DNA of 11,329 nt from Bacteroidales bacterium (GTDB lineage: Bacteria > Bacteroidota > Bacteroidia > Bacteroidales > VadinHA17), in contig JAITVX010000201.1 of assembly GCA_031285575.1 (NCBI GenBank), positions 1 through 11,329 of the forward strand, written 5' to 3'. Under the pieces are notes generated by a model. The model saw only the letters and a program-made list of their open reading frames with translations. It searched no databases and was not told where the DNA came from. Position numbers and translations under genes: made by a program. Positions 1 to 6,146 of the stretch are shown here, in pieces (position 1 is the stretch's first letter; the number at the start of each line of letters is the position of its first letter).

Positions 1-25
1 AAATTAACCTTGCATTAGCCTCATT

Positions 26-155
26 GTAACTATTCAGGCACACCCAAATGAAACGCGGATGAGGTGGACGAAACGGATTTTCGCGGATTTTTATCAGTGT
101 AAATCCTTTTCATCCGCCTCATCCGCGTTCCATTTGAATACACCTGAATAGTTAC
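26..155. repeat. 130-bp imperfect foldback repeat
   Basis: The 55-nt left arm (26-80) and the 55-nt right arm (101-155) are inverted copies without any indel, around a 20-nt centre (81-100). I count 9 mismatches; the outermost 13 positions match perfectly. Both arms carry the GCGGATGAGG-type core. The unit resembles dispersed repeats built from 'ATCCGCG / AAATCCG' words that I recall from many Bacteroidota intergenic regions; that resemblance is from memory. I see no open reading frame of note in it. It lies in a gene-free stretch directly next to a second foldback element. Confidence 0.85.
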
Positions 156-188
156 TTTCTTTGTTTTGCACAATTTTCAATTATCAAT

Positions 189-400
189 TAAGTAAGTACT
201 CATAATTAATTCACATTATCCTGTTCGTCATTGCGAGGGCTTGCCCGAAGCAACCGAGCCTCCGGCGAGCTCGACGAAGTCAATCCATAAAGCAACGCAA
301 ACAATGGACTGGCTTCGCCGAGCTCGTAAACCCGGTTGCTTCGGGCAAGCCCTCGCAATGACGAACAGGATAATGTGAATTAATTATGAGTACTTGCTTA
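189..400. repeat. 212-bp near-perfect foldback (MITE-like) repeat
   Basis: Arms 190-256 and 333-399 are 67-nt inverted copies with a single difference (T193 opposite G396, still a G-T pair). The centre contains a second, shifted inverted repeat (266-288 with 304-326, three mismatches) around a 15-nt loop, so the whole unit can form one long hairpin or cruciform. It contains the word CGTCATTGCGAGG and GAAGCAA, typical of a palindromic repeat scattered through many bacterial genomes. A related copy lies at 11170-11253. No transposase is present, and no target-site duplication is clear because the flanks are AT-rich (TAATTAA-like). It may be a non-autonomous mobile element or an intergenic palindromic repeat. 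Confidence 0.9.
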
Positions 401-513
401 TTAATTAAAGGTATTATATACAGGGAGTGCCTGCAGGCAAAAAAGCTAATTTCGTGCGTTTGCCCTGAAACTACAGTGTTACGGTTGGTAAAAACAATTA
501 AAAAGAGTATCAT

Positions 514-535
514 TGCCGCCTACAGTAAAGCGGCA
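514..535 (+). other. Small hairpin upstream of the DedA-family gene
   Basis: TGCCGC (514-519) and GCGGCA (530-535) form a 6-bp perfect stem with a 10-nt loop, 43 nt before the chosen ATG at 579. No T-tract follows. It may lie in the untranslated leader of the DedA-family gene. No convincing TAnnTTTG promoter was found between 401 and 578; the nearest partial match is TAATTTCG at 447-454, without a TTG box at the right distance. Confidence 0.3.
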
Positions 536-578
536 TGATGCCTTACTGTTTTGTAAAAAAAACTTATACATTACTGCA

Positions 579-1190
579 ATGATGAATCTTCTTCAGACCC
601 TGTTAGACTGGTATATGGCAAATCTTAACTACTCTACGGTTATGTTTTTAATGACCGTCGAAAGCACCTTTATACCATTCCCGTCGGAAGCAGTTGTTCC
701 TTTTGCCGCATATAAAGCGGCGCAGGGCGACCTTAATATTTTTCTCGTTGTGCTGTTTGCAACCATAGGCGCTTTACTGGGATCGCTGATTAACTATTTG
801 CTGGGATACTATCTTGGCCGTCCGCTTGTGCATAAGTTTGCAGCATCCGGGGCTGGGAGGTTATTCCTGCTGTCTGAAGAAAAAATAGTTCATGTTGAAC
901 AGTATTTTGTAAAAAACGGTAAATCATCAACTTTTATCGGCAGGCTTATTCCCGGAATACGTCAATTGATTTCGCTGCCAGCCGGAATGGCAAAAATGAA
1001 TCTGCGCGATTTCGTTCTGTTTACATTTGTCGGGGCAGGGCTGTGGAATATCTGTCTTGCAGTAATTGGATATTATCTTTATGACATCAGAGAAGAGATA
1101 TTCCCATATATCGGATGGATTATGATTGCCTTGGGCGTTGTTTTTGTAATTTATCTTATCATCAAGGCGCAGAAAAGTAAAAAACAGTAA
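579..1190 (+). CDS. DedA / SNARE-associated (VTT-domain) membrane protein
   Basis: Probably an inner-membrane protein of the DedA family (SNARE-associated Golgi protein domain). Members are linked to lipid-carrier flipping and membrane-potential homeostasis; the substrate here cannot be told. From the ATG at 579 the product is 203 aa, a usual size for the family. Visible signatures are ESTFIPFPSE (residues 28-37), and the re-entrant-loop and arginine motif with G121-R122, P125, R128 and PAG at 134-136. Hydrophobic stretches lie at about 53-78, 145-168 and 176-195, followed by a basic tail (KAQKSKKQ). The frame stays open upstream to a TTG at 513, but those 22 residues are polar and unlike the family, so 579 (or the adjacent ATG at 582) is preferred. 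It appears to be monocistronic. Family assignment is secure; the physiological role is not. Confidence 0.9.
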   Translation: MMNLLQTLLDWYMANLNYSTVMFLMTVESTFIPFPSEAVVPFAAYKAAQGDLNIFLVVLFATIGALLGSLINYLLGYYLGRPLVHKFAASGAGRLFLLSEEKIVHVEQYFVKNGKSSTFIGRLIPGIRQLISLPAGMAKMNLRDFVLFTFVGAGLWNICLAVIGYYLYDIREEIFPYIGWIMIALGVVFVIYLIIKAQKSKKQ

Positions 1191-1257
1191 CAGATATCTT
1201 CCGTACAGGAAACATTCTCCGGAATAAGCCGGCAAACGCATTTTCATTCAGGGAAAA

Positions 1258-1288
1258 TTGCACCGTTTCGGTTCATTTCATAACTTTG
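1258..1288 (+). promoter_or_regulatory. Bacteroidota-type promoter of the PqqD cassette
   Basis: A TTG at 1258-1260 is followed by a 20-nt spacer and a perfect -7 box TAACTTTG (1281-1288), matching the Bacteroidota consensus TTG-N19-21-TAnnTTTG. Transcription would begin near 1295, about a dozen bases before the ATG at 1307. This also argues against the TTG at 1286 as a start codon, because it lies inside the -7 box. Confidence 0.75.
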
Positions 1289-1306
1289 CGCAGATTACAC
1301 AATAGC

Positions 1307-1594
1307 ATGATACAACCTGCATCGATACTCTCGCGGTCGTCCTCGGCGGTGGCCAGGAAAACAGGCTCCGAATATGTGCTTGTGCCAGTGGCCAGCAATA
1401 TTGCCGACATGAACAGCGTGTTCATCCTCAACGAAACGGGCGTTTTTATATGGGAGCATATCGATGGCGCTCGCAGCGTTGATGAAATTATTGCGGCGCT
1501 GACGGAAGAATACGATATCGACCCGCCAGCTGCCAGAAACGACACCATGGCCTTCATTGAAAGCATAAAGGATTACCTGACCGTTGACGGATAA
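1307..1594 (+). CDS. PqqD-like peptide-binding protein (RRE-type)
   Basis: A 95-aa protein of the PqqD superfamily, whose members bind leader peptides of ribosomally made, post-translationally modified peptides and present them to modifying enzymes. The match rests on EYVLVPV (22-28), the core LNETG followed by IWEHIDG (41-54), SVDEII (57-62), and a C-terminal helical half with a final I-x-DYL element. The N-terminal about 16 residues, with a Ser-rich run (SRSSS), extend before the usual PqqD beginning. The ATG at 1307 is chosen because an upstream TTG frame start overlaps the promoter. It is first in a three-gene cassette, 19 nt before the kinase-like gene. Its true ligand is unknown because no precursor gene is visible. 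PqqD proteins of this sort are also found beside HprK-related kinases, which fits the next gene. Confidence 0.82.
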   Translation: MIQPASILSRSSSAVARKTGSEYVLVPVASNIADMNSVFILNETGVFIWEHIDGARSVDEIIAALTEEYDIDPPAARNDTMAFIESIKDYLTVDG

Positions 1595-1613
1595 CACACA
1601 AATTGCCGGCACA

Positions 1614-2501
1614 ATGAAAGAATACTGTTTAAACATAGCAGGCAGTGCAATCGTATTTGAATCGGCCGGCGCGGGTTCACACCTGACAGTGTCGGAGCGG
1701 TGCTCAGGCTTCATGGACAGCAGCAGCGGTGTACCCGATATTTTAATCGGCGTCCACTCGCGCAGCTTTTCACTTCCGCGTGAGGCTGTAAAAGTGTTCA
1801 GCGCCCCGGCTGCCGACGGCATAAACGGTATCGGCATAATGCACAGCCCCGACTTCTGGAGCATCTGGAAGCACAACCGGCACATATTCATAACAACCAG
1901 GCTGCCATTGGGCAACCGCAGCAACGCCGTATTAATAATTCCGATGAGCGGCGCAGTGTGGGAACTTTATGTTGACAGCGGCGGGCAGCCAATCGATCCG
2001 TTCGCATATCCGCTCGACGGCCTCATACTGTACTACCTGACTGTTATCATGGGCGGCATACTGATACACGCATCGGGCGTTAACCTCAATGGCGCAGGAT
2101 ACCTTTTCTGCGGCAGGTCGGGCAGGGGAAAAACCACAATGGCACGCCTGTGGGAAAGCTGCGGGGCAACAGTTATACACGACGACAGGCTGATAGTACG
2201 CCATACGGAAGCCGGATACACAATGTTCAACACACCGGTTTACAGCGGCGAAACGCCACGCCTGTCGCCGCTCGGAACAATATATGCAATAGAACACGGA
2301 CACACCAACACCGCTTCAGCCCTGAACGGTGCAGCTGCGGCAACGGCAGTAATGGCCAACTGCATTCAGCACAACTGGAGCGCTGAAATTATTGCCGGAA
2401 CACTCTCAACAGTATATGCACTGTGCGAATCTGTCTGTGTAAAGCATCTCGCATTCGTTCCTGAAAAAGAAACCGTAAAATATATCACCGGAAATGGATA
2501 A
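1614..2501 (+). CDS. HPr kinase-like P-loop protein (HprK-related)
   Basis: A 295-aa protein whose C-terminal half resembles the kinase domain of HPr kinase/phosphorylase. Visible motifs are HASGV (152-156), a Walker A loop GRSGRGKTT (167-175) with Lys173, and HDDR (189-192), which fits the acidic metal-binding Walker B position. The N-terminal 150 residues show no motif I recognise. Established relatives include the HprK-related kinases coded next to PqqD proteins, and the lasso-peptide kinases that phosphorylate a precursor serine. The target here is unknown and is not shown to be HPr; no HPr gene is present. The ATG at 1614 follows the PqqD stop by 19 nt; a TTG at 1584 would overlap that gene and adds only ten polar residues. 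The 3' end overlaps the peptidase gene by 8 nt, which suggests coupled translation. Fold confidence is high, function low. Confidence 0.8.
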   Translation: MKEYCLNIAGSAIVFESAGAGSHLTVSERCSGFMDSSSGVPDILIGVHSRSFSLPREAVKVFSAPAADGINGIGIMHSPDFWSIWKHNRHIFITTRLPLGNRSNAVLIIPMSGAVWELYVDSGGQPIDPFAYPLDGLILYYLTVIMGGILIHASGVNLNGAGYLFCGRSGRGKTTMARLWESCGATVIHDDRLIVRHTEAGYTMFNTPVYSGETPRLSPLGTIYAIEHGHTNTASALNGAAAATAVMANCIQHNWSAEIIAGTLSTVYALCESVCVKHLAFVPEKETVKYITGNG

Positions 2502-2958
2502 CCGGAAGCAAAGCGGCGAAATACTTCAAAGCGTGGGCTATGCACTGCTGGCAGAAGGTAAGACAATCAGCATACGGGCACACGGCTACAGCATGTTTCC
2601 GGCAATAAAACCAGGCACGACAATACTAATCGAGCCGCTGTGCATTGGAGGCGTACTGCGCCCCGGCGAAATTATTGCGGTAAAAAGAAACCATGGCCTC
2701 GTTATCCACCGGCTTGCACGGATAATCGTCAAAAACGGTATCACGGCATACATTGCACGAGGCGACAGCAATACTTTTGAAGACCATCCCGTTGCGCTTG
2801 ACGATATTGTCGGAAGAATAACCTGCGCCGAAACAGGCGAAAGCCCGGTAGCCGACACCGGCATAAATACACACCCGCGCTATTACACAAACCGCATGAG
2901 GGTTATTATTGCCGCAACAGTGAAACGCATCGGCAAATACAGCCGCTTTCGCAGATAG
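2494..2958 (+). CDS. S24/S26-family (SipW-like) peptidase without membrane anchor
   Basis: A 154-aa protein with the signature boxes of S26 signal peptidases. GYSMFPAIKPG (31-41) carries the nucleophile Ser33, PGEII (57-61) is the next box, VIHR (70-73) places His72 where bacterial enzymes have the general-base lysine, and ARGDSN (88-93) followed by DDIVGRI (103-109) forms the last box. The His variant is typical of the SipW/ER type. No N- or C-terminal segment is hydrophobic enough to be a clear membrane anchor; residues 135-143 are only moderately hydrophobic and sit between basic residues (RMR and KR). The protein is therefore likely cytosolic or peripheral. It overlaps the kinase-like gene by 8 nt, so it probably acts in the same pathway, perhaps cleaving a modified peptide or protein; that role is inference. 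Confidence 0.8.
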   Translation: MDNRKQSGEILQSVGYALLAEGKTISIRAHGYSMFPAIKPGTTILIEPLCIGGVLRPGEIIAVKRNHGLVIHRLARIIVKNGITAYIARGDSNTFEDHPVALDDIVGRITCAETGESPVADTGINTHPRYYTNRMRVIIAATVKRIGKYSRFRR

Positions 2959-2996
2959 CCTTCATTTCCAATCACATTCAATGTGGGTTCAGCTCG

Positions 2997-3021
2997 GGGC
3001 TGTATTGGCGGCCCAATGCCC
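2997..3021. terminator. Candidate hairpin between convergent genes
   Basis: ATTGG (3004-3008) and CCAAT (3013-3017) pair around a 4-nt loop, extended by GGGC (2997-3000) with GCCC (3018-3021) across a 3-nt bulge. It lies between the peptidase stop (2958) and the end of the convergent minus-strand gene (3045), where a shared terminator would be expected. There is no adjacent T-tract on either side, so this is tentative. Confidence 0.35.
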
Positions 3022-3044
3022 GACCAAATAATATACTGCATGTT

Positions 3045-3848
3045 TTACGAAGAAATCTTCCTACTCCTGAACAGATTTTTTATTTTATTCGATTCAGGGT
3101 CGAGCGGATTAACTACAAACCCGAACCGGTAGCTAACAAAGAGGCTTAAAAAGATGGCCTTGTTGTCGCTTGCAGCCATAATGGGTATCTCTTTCAGGAA
3201 GGCATTAAGGTTGGCACCGGCTTCAATGGCGTGCAATATTTTATCGTCGCGGCTGTATTCGAATGTAACCGCAGCTTTTGCAAAGACTCCGGGCACAACA
3301 GATATTTCATCGAATCCTTTAAAAAACGACGCGCGTTTGTATATTTCCTGTGAATAAGGGTCGGCGGCGTTGAATTTTTCATCTTTTGAAACAATTGTCT
3401 GATCGGCAGTAATTAAATACAGTACTTTGTAGTAAATCGGTTTGCATACCGCCAGTTCGGGTCCTACCGAGTATAAAAACCTGATTGAAACGCCTCCAAG
3501 GTCGGCCTTGCTGTAAAGTTCGTGCTGTTTGCCTATGCCGGCCCTCAAATACATGGGGAAATTCATTTTGCCAAGTACAAACGACGAACCGGTAGAATAT
3601 AGATGTGACAACTTGTACTCCTTTGGGTGTTTTATTGTGCCAAGTTCAAATTCGAGTATGTTTTTATTGAGATAATCGGTTCTTTTTGCTGTTCTGTAAC
3701 TGAACCCCACACCATTGGTATTAAGCTGGACACCGAAAGATTTTTCGTTTCTGAAAAAAATCCTCTGCTGTTCATCCAGTTCTCCCTGGCTTTTAAGCGT
3801 ACCTGCCCAAACCAGCAAAGCCGCCACCAATACAAGCAGCCTTTTCAT
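3045..3848 (-). CDS. Probable outer-membrane beta-barrel protein, function unknown
   Basis: A 267-aa protein that starts with a signal peptide (MKRLLVLVAALLVWAG, cleavage near residue 20). The mature part alternates hydrophobic and polar residues in many short strands, for example FGVQLNTNGVGFSYRT (38-53), VSIRFLYSVGPELAV (120-134) and FLSLFVSYRFGF (233-244), as expected for a small outer-membrane barrel or porin-like protein. No named family is recognised. The tail (246-267) is polar and basic, so it lacks the usual terminal aromatic residue; the last strand may end near RFGF. The ATG at 3848 is preferred to an ATT eight codons upstream because it directly precedes the basic n-region of the signal peptide. 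It sits 35 nt downstream of a short lipoprotein gene and probably shares its promoter. Barrel prediction is by eye. Confidence 0.72.
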   Translation of the reverse strand: MKRLLVLVAALLVWAGTLKSQGELDEQQRIFFRNEKSFGVQLNTNGVGFSYRTAKRTDYLNKNILEFELGTIKHPKEYKLSHLYSTGSSFVLGKMNFPMYLRAGIGKQHELYSKADLGGVSIRFLYSVGPELAVCKPIYYKVLYLITADQTIVSKDEKFNAADPYSQEIYKRASFFKGFDEISVVPGVFAKAAVTFEYSRDDKILHAIEAGANLNAFLKEIPIMAASDNKAIFLSLFVSYRFGFVVNPLDPESNKIKNLFRSRKISS

Positions 3849-3883
3849 TCCGGGTTTTATAAATGAAGCCAATATACACCAGC

Positions 3884-4009
3884 TTAAATATGCTGGCCAG
3901 CCTGTTCAACAGCGGCTTTCGAGTAAGCCGGGCACACTTTCTGATTGCATGAACTGACAGCAACAGTAGCGACAAACGCTACAAAAAAGATAACAGCAAA
4001 CTTTTTCAT
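3884..4009 (-). CDS. Small lipoprotein (41 aa)
   Basis: A short gene not found by ordinary length cut-offs. It reads MKKFAVIFFVAFVATVAVSS and then Cys21, so a basic n-region, a hydrophobic core and a lipobox VSSC (18-21) make a textbook type II signal peptide. The mature lipoprotein would be only 21 residues, with a second cysteine in the stretch KVCPAYSKA (24-32). A strong Bacteroidota promoter lies just upstream (4035-4065). The coding region is 35 nt from the outer-membrane protein gene on the same strand, so the two are likely co-transcribed, and the lipoprotein may be a partner of that protein or an independent envelope factor. Very small lipoproteins with a CPAY-like segment occur in other Bacteroidota as far as I recall; the function is unknown. 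Confidence 0.75.
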   Translation of the reverse strand: MKKFAVIFFVAFVATVAVSSCNQKVCPAYSKAAVEQAGQHI

Positions 4010-4034
4010 AATGTGAAATTATTATTGTTTCCCG

Positions 4035-4065
4035 CAAAAGTAAATTTTTACTTTGAAATAACAAT
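4035..4065 (-). promoter_or_regulatory. Bacteroidota-type promoter of the lipoprotein/OMP pair
   Basis: On the minus strand, ATTG (4065-4062) is followed by a 19-nt spacer and a perfect -7 box TACTTTTG (4042-4035), matching TTG-N19-TAnnTTTG. Transcription would begin near 4028, leaving a leader of about 19 nt before the ATG at 4009. The rest of the gap up to 4289 is AT-rich; no equally good promoter was found in it for the plus-strand gene. Confidence 0.75.
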
Positions 4066-4289
4066 AGTTAAAAGGCGTTAAAAGTATTTTAAATTTTGCT
4101 AACGGGGCAATTTCCCAAAACAGGAAAAGATGTCAGAAAAATAATTTCTGTAACAGGAATTGATACATTGCAATTAATAATTAACTTAGGAGCGCTAAAA
4201 TAACAGTATAGTTTTTTATTAAACTTTTCATGTCAATAATAAACCTGTAATCTTTTCAGTTGTCATACAATCATTAAAACTAATGTAAA

Positions 4290-5180
4290 ATGAAAAAAAA
4301 TGTTATTATCCTTATTATCGTGATGATAATACCGGCATTGGCAGCAACACTCCATGCGCAGGTAGCCCACGGTGCAAAATTGAATGTAATAATAATAGGA
4401 GCGCATCCCGACGACCCCGACAAGGTTGGTGGAACCGCCCTGAAATGGAAGCAGGCCGGCTTTGAAGTAACAATGGTATCTTTTACCAGCGGCGATGCAG
4501 GCCACCAGTCGATAAAAGCAGATGAACTTGTGCGTATCCGCCGCGAAGAAGCAAGGAAAGCCGGCGAAGTTATCGGGATAAAATATATTACCCTCGACAA
4601 TCACGACGGGCAGTTGATGCCTTCCTTTGAAAACAGGCTTCAGATGATAAGGTTGATTCGCGAGTATAAGGCCGATATTGTTGTGTTCCCGCGTCCGTAT
4701 GACTATCATCCAGACCACAGATATACCGGTACGCTTGTGCTTGATGCAGCCTATATGGTTACTGTTCCAACCATTCTTCCAGAAGTTCCGTTTTTGGAGC
4801 GCAACCCCATGTTCCTGTTTATGAGTGATGGATTTATCCATCCCGAACCGTTTACCGCCGATGTTGCTGTTGATATTGACGATGTGATAGAGAAGAAGAT
4901 TGACATGTATCATCAGCACAAGTCGCAGATGTATGAATGGCTTCCGTTTAACCGCGGCGACCTCAGCAAAGTACCCGCCTCAGATAAAGACCGGAGGGCA
5001 TGGCTGGGAGAAACAAGGAAAGGGGGCTCGAACGCCACTCCATATCGCAGCAAACTTGTTGAACTGTATGGTGCACAGAAAGGAGCTGCAATCAAATACT
5101 GCGAAGCCTTTCAGGATTCAGGTTACGGAACAAGGCTTACCAATGATAATATGAAAACATACTTCCCTTTTCTGAAATGA
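4290..5180 (+). CDS. Secreted PIG-L (LmbE-like) family deacetylase
   Basis: A 296-aa zinc-dependent N-deacetylase of the PIG-L/LmbE family (GlcNAc-PI de-N-acetylase domain). The hallmark GAHPDDP (37-43) gives the metal-binding His39 and the Asp pair, and HPDH (140-143) gives the second histidine cluster. In most relatives the first motif is AHPDDE; here Pro43 then Asp44 follow the aspartates, so the usual Glu is displaced or replaced. The TSGDAG segment (67-72) and the FPRPYDYHPDHR region are also typical. A signal peptide of about 23 residues ending LHAQ predicts export to the periplasm or cell surface, where sugar or glycan substrates would be expected; the actual substrate is unknown. The gene stands alone, divergent from the lipoprotein gene and convergent with mqnD. 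The ATG at 4290 sits directly before the lysine-rich n-region. Confidence 0.88.
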   Translation: MKKNVIILIIVMIIPALAATLHAQVAHGAKLNVIIIGAHPDDPDKVGGTALKWKQAGFEVTMVSFTSGDAGHQSIKADELVRIRREEARKAGEVIGIKYITLDNHDGQLMPSFENRLQMIRLIREYKADIVVFPRPYDYHPDHRYTGTLVLDAAYMVTVPTILPEVPFLERNPMFLFMSDGFIHPEPFTADVAVDIDDVIEKKIDMYHQHKSQMYEWLPFNRGDLSKVPASDKDRRAWLGETRKGGSNATPYRSKLVELYGAQKGAAIKYCEAFQDSGYGTRLTNDNMKTYFPFLK

Positions 5181-5210
5181 TACTGAGGCATTAACATGTC
5201 TATTTACTAT

Positions 5211-5229
5211 ACTGTTTTCAGAAAACAGA
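5211..5229. terminator. Candidate bidirectional hairpin between PIG-L and mqnD
   Basis: CTGTTTT (5212-5218) and AAAACAG (5222-5228) form a perfect 7-bp stem with a 3-nt loop, 31 nt after the PIG-L stop and 84 nt past the mqnD stop. The position between convergent genes suits a shared terminator, but no T-run follows and the stem is AT-rich, so support is modest. Confidence 0.4.
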
Positions 5230-5312
5230 ATTCCAATAATCTGTTTGTCATTGTTATGGCATTGTGAAATACTGCGTTATGAAATAATATACTGCTTAAT
5301 TTTCCAAGAAGT

Positions 5313-6146
5313 CTATTGCACAAGAAAGATCCTGTTGGGCAGGTGGGGTATCAGTTTTTTATCGGTTGCCATGCCAAACAGCTTTTTAATGGCTGCTCTG
5401 CCTTTGCTGCCCAAACTTAGTGTAAATTCATTTACATACAGATTTATGTGGCTGTTCATTACGTCTATGTCCATTGCCTGCGCATTTCCGGCAACAAAAT
5501 CGAGCGACGCTTTTGGGGTGCTTATTGCATATTCAAGGCTTCTTTTCAGTATCCGGTTCACTTTAAGCGCAGTGTTTTCTGGAATGGTTCGTTTTATCAC
5601 AATTGTCCCCAGTGGAACGGGCAGGTTGACGAGCTGTTCCCAATACTCACCCATGTCGGCTATTTTCACCAATCCGCGTTTCTGATAGGTAAACCGTGTT
5701 TCGTGAATGATAAGCCCGGCGTCAACCTCACCGTTTATTATTGCTTCTTCGATATCGGAAAAAAGATATTCTTTTTTATTGCGGCATTCGGGCCAGGCTA
5801 TACCGAAAAGAAGGTTGGCGGTTGTATATTTTCCCGGTATCGCTATTTTTTTTGAGGCTATTGAATTGATGTCTATCCCCGGCTTGCCTATAAGCAGCGG
5901 ACCGGCTCCGAACCCGAGAGCGCTGCCCGAATCGAGCATTATATATTTGGCGGCAACGTGGCAATAGGCGTGGAAACTTATTTTGGTAATGTCAACTTCA
6001 GCGCTTTTTGCCTTGCTGTTGAGTTCTTCTACGTCGGCAAGAAAATAGTCAAATTCAATATCTTCGGTATCAACACGTCCGTGAATCATAGCGTCGAAGA
6101 TAAAAGTGTCGTTTGGACACGGGGAAAAGCCCAGGGTAAGTTTCAT
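5313..6146 (-). CDS. mqnD: 1,4-dihydroxy-6-naphthoate synthase
   Basis: MqnD converts cyclic dehypoxanthinyl futalosine to 1,4-dihydroxy-6-naphthoate in the futalosine route to menaquinone. The 277-aa product begins with the diagnostic SPCPNDTF (8-15), which lines the substrate pocket of this periplasmic-binding-protein fold. DAGLIIHE (142-149) contains His148, matching the catalytic histidine of characterised MqnD. TKISFHAY (54-61) and FGAGPLLI (79-86) are further family stretches. There is no signal peptide, as expected for a cytoplasmic enzyme. Its ATG overlaps the stop of mqnB by 4 nt (ATGA), so translation is probably coupled and the pair shares the promoter before mqnB. The other pathway genes (mqnA, mqnC, mqnE) are not in the window. 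Confidence 0.94.
   Translation of the reverse strand: MKLTLGFSPCPNDTFIFDAMIHGRVDTEDIEFDYFLADVEELNSKAKSAEVDITKISFHAYCHVAAKYIMLDSGSALGFGAGPLLIGKPGIDINSIASKKIAIPGKYTTANLLFGIAWPECRNKKEYLFSDIEEAIINGEVDAGLIIHETRFTYQKRGLVKIADMGEYWEQLVNLPVPLGTIVIKRTIPENTALKVNRILKRSLEYAISTPKASLDFVAGNAQAMDIDVMNSHINLYVNEFTLSLGSKGRAAIKKLFGMATDKKLIPHLPNRIFLVQ

Noticed and set aside
189..400. Possible CRISPR array or tRNA/rRNA structure because of the repeated words
   Set aside because: There are only two arms in inverted, not direct, orientation and no regular spacers; no tRNA-like or rRNA-like conserved segments were seen anywhere in the window.
513..578. Upstream extension of the DedA-family gene from a TTG start
   Set aside because: The added 22 residues are polar, unlike the family N-terminus, and contain the small hairpin; the ATG at 579 gives a normal length.
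1295..1924. Minus-strand frame (209 codons) across the PqqD-like and kinase-like genes
   Set aside because: It spans two well-supported plus-strand genes and has no promoter or motif of its own.
2981..3031. A 16-codon frame (MWVQLGAVLAAQCPTK) right after the S26-like peptidase, as a possible precursor peptide for the cassette
   Set aside because: It is extremely short, overlaps a hairpin between convergent genes, lacks a leader-core layout, and has no ribosome-binding signal. Chance frames of this length are common.
4140..4289. Promoter for the PIG-L gene
   Set aside because: Only partial matches such as TAATCTTTT and TAAACTTTT were found, with wrong spacing in the -7 box and no matched TTG box, so no promoter is claimed.
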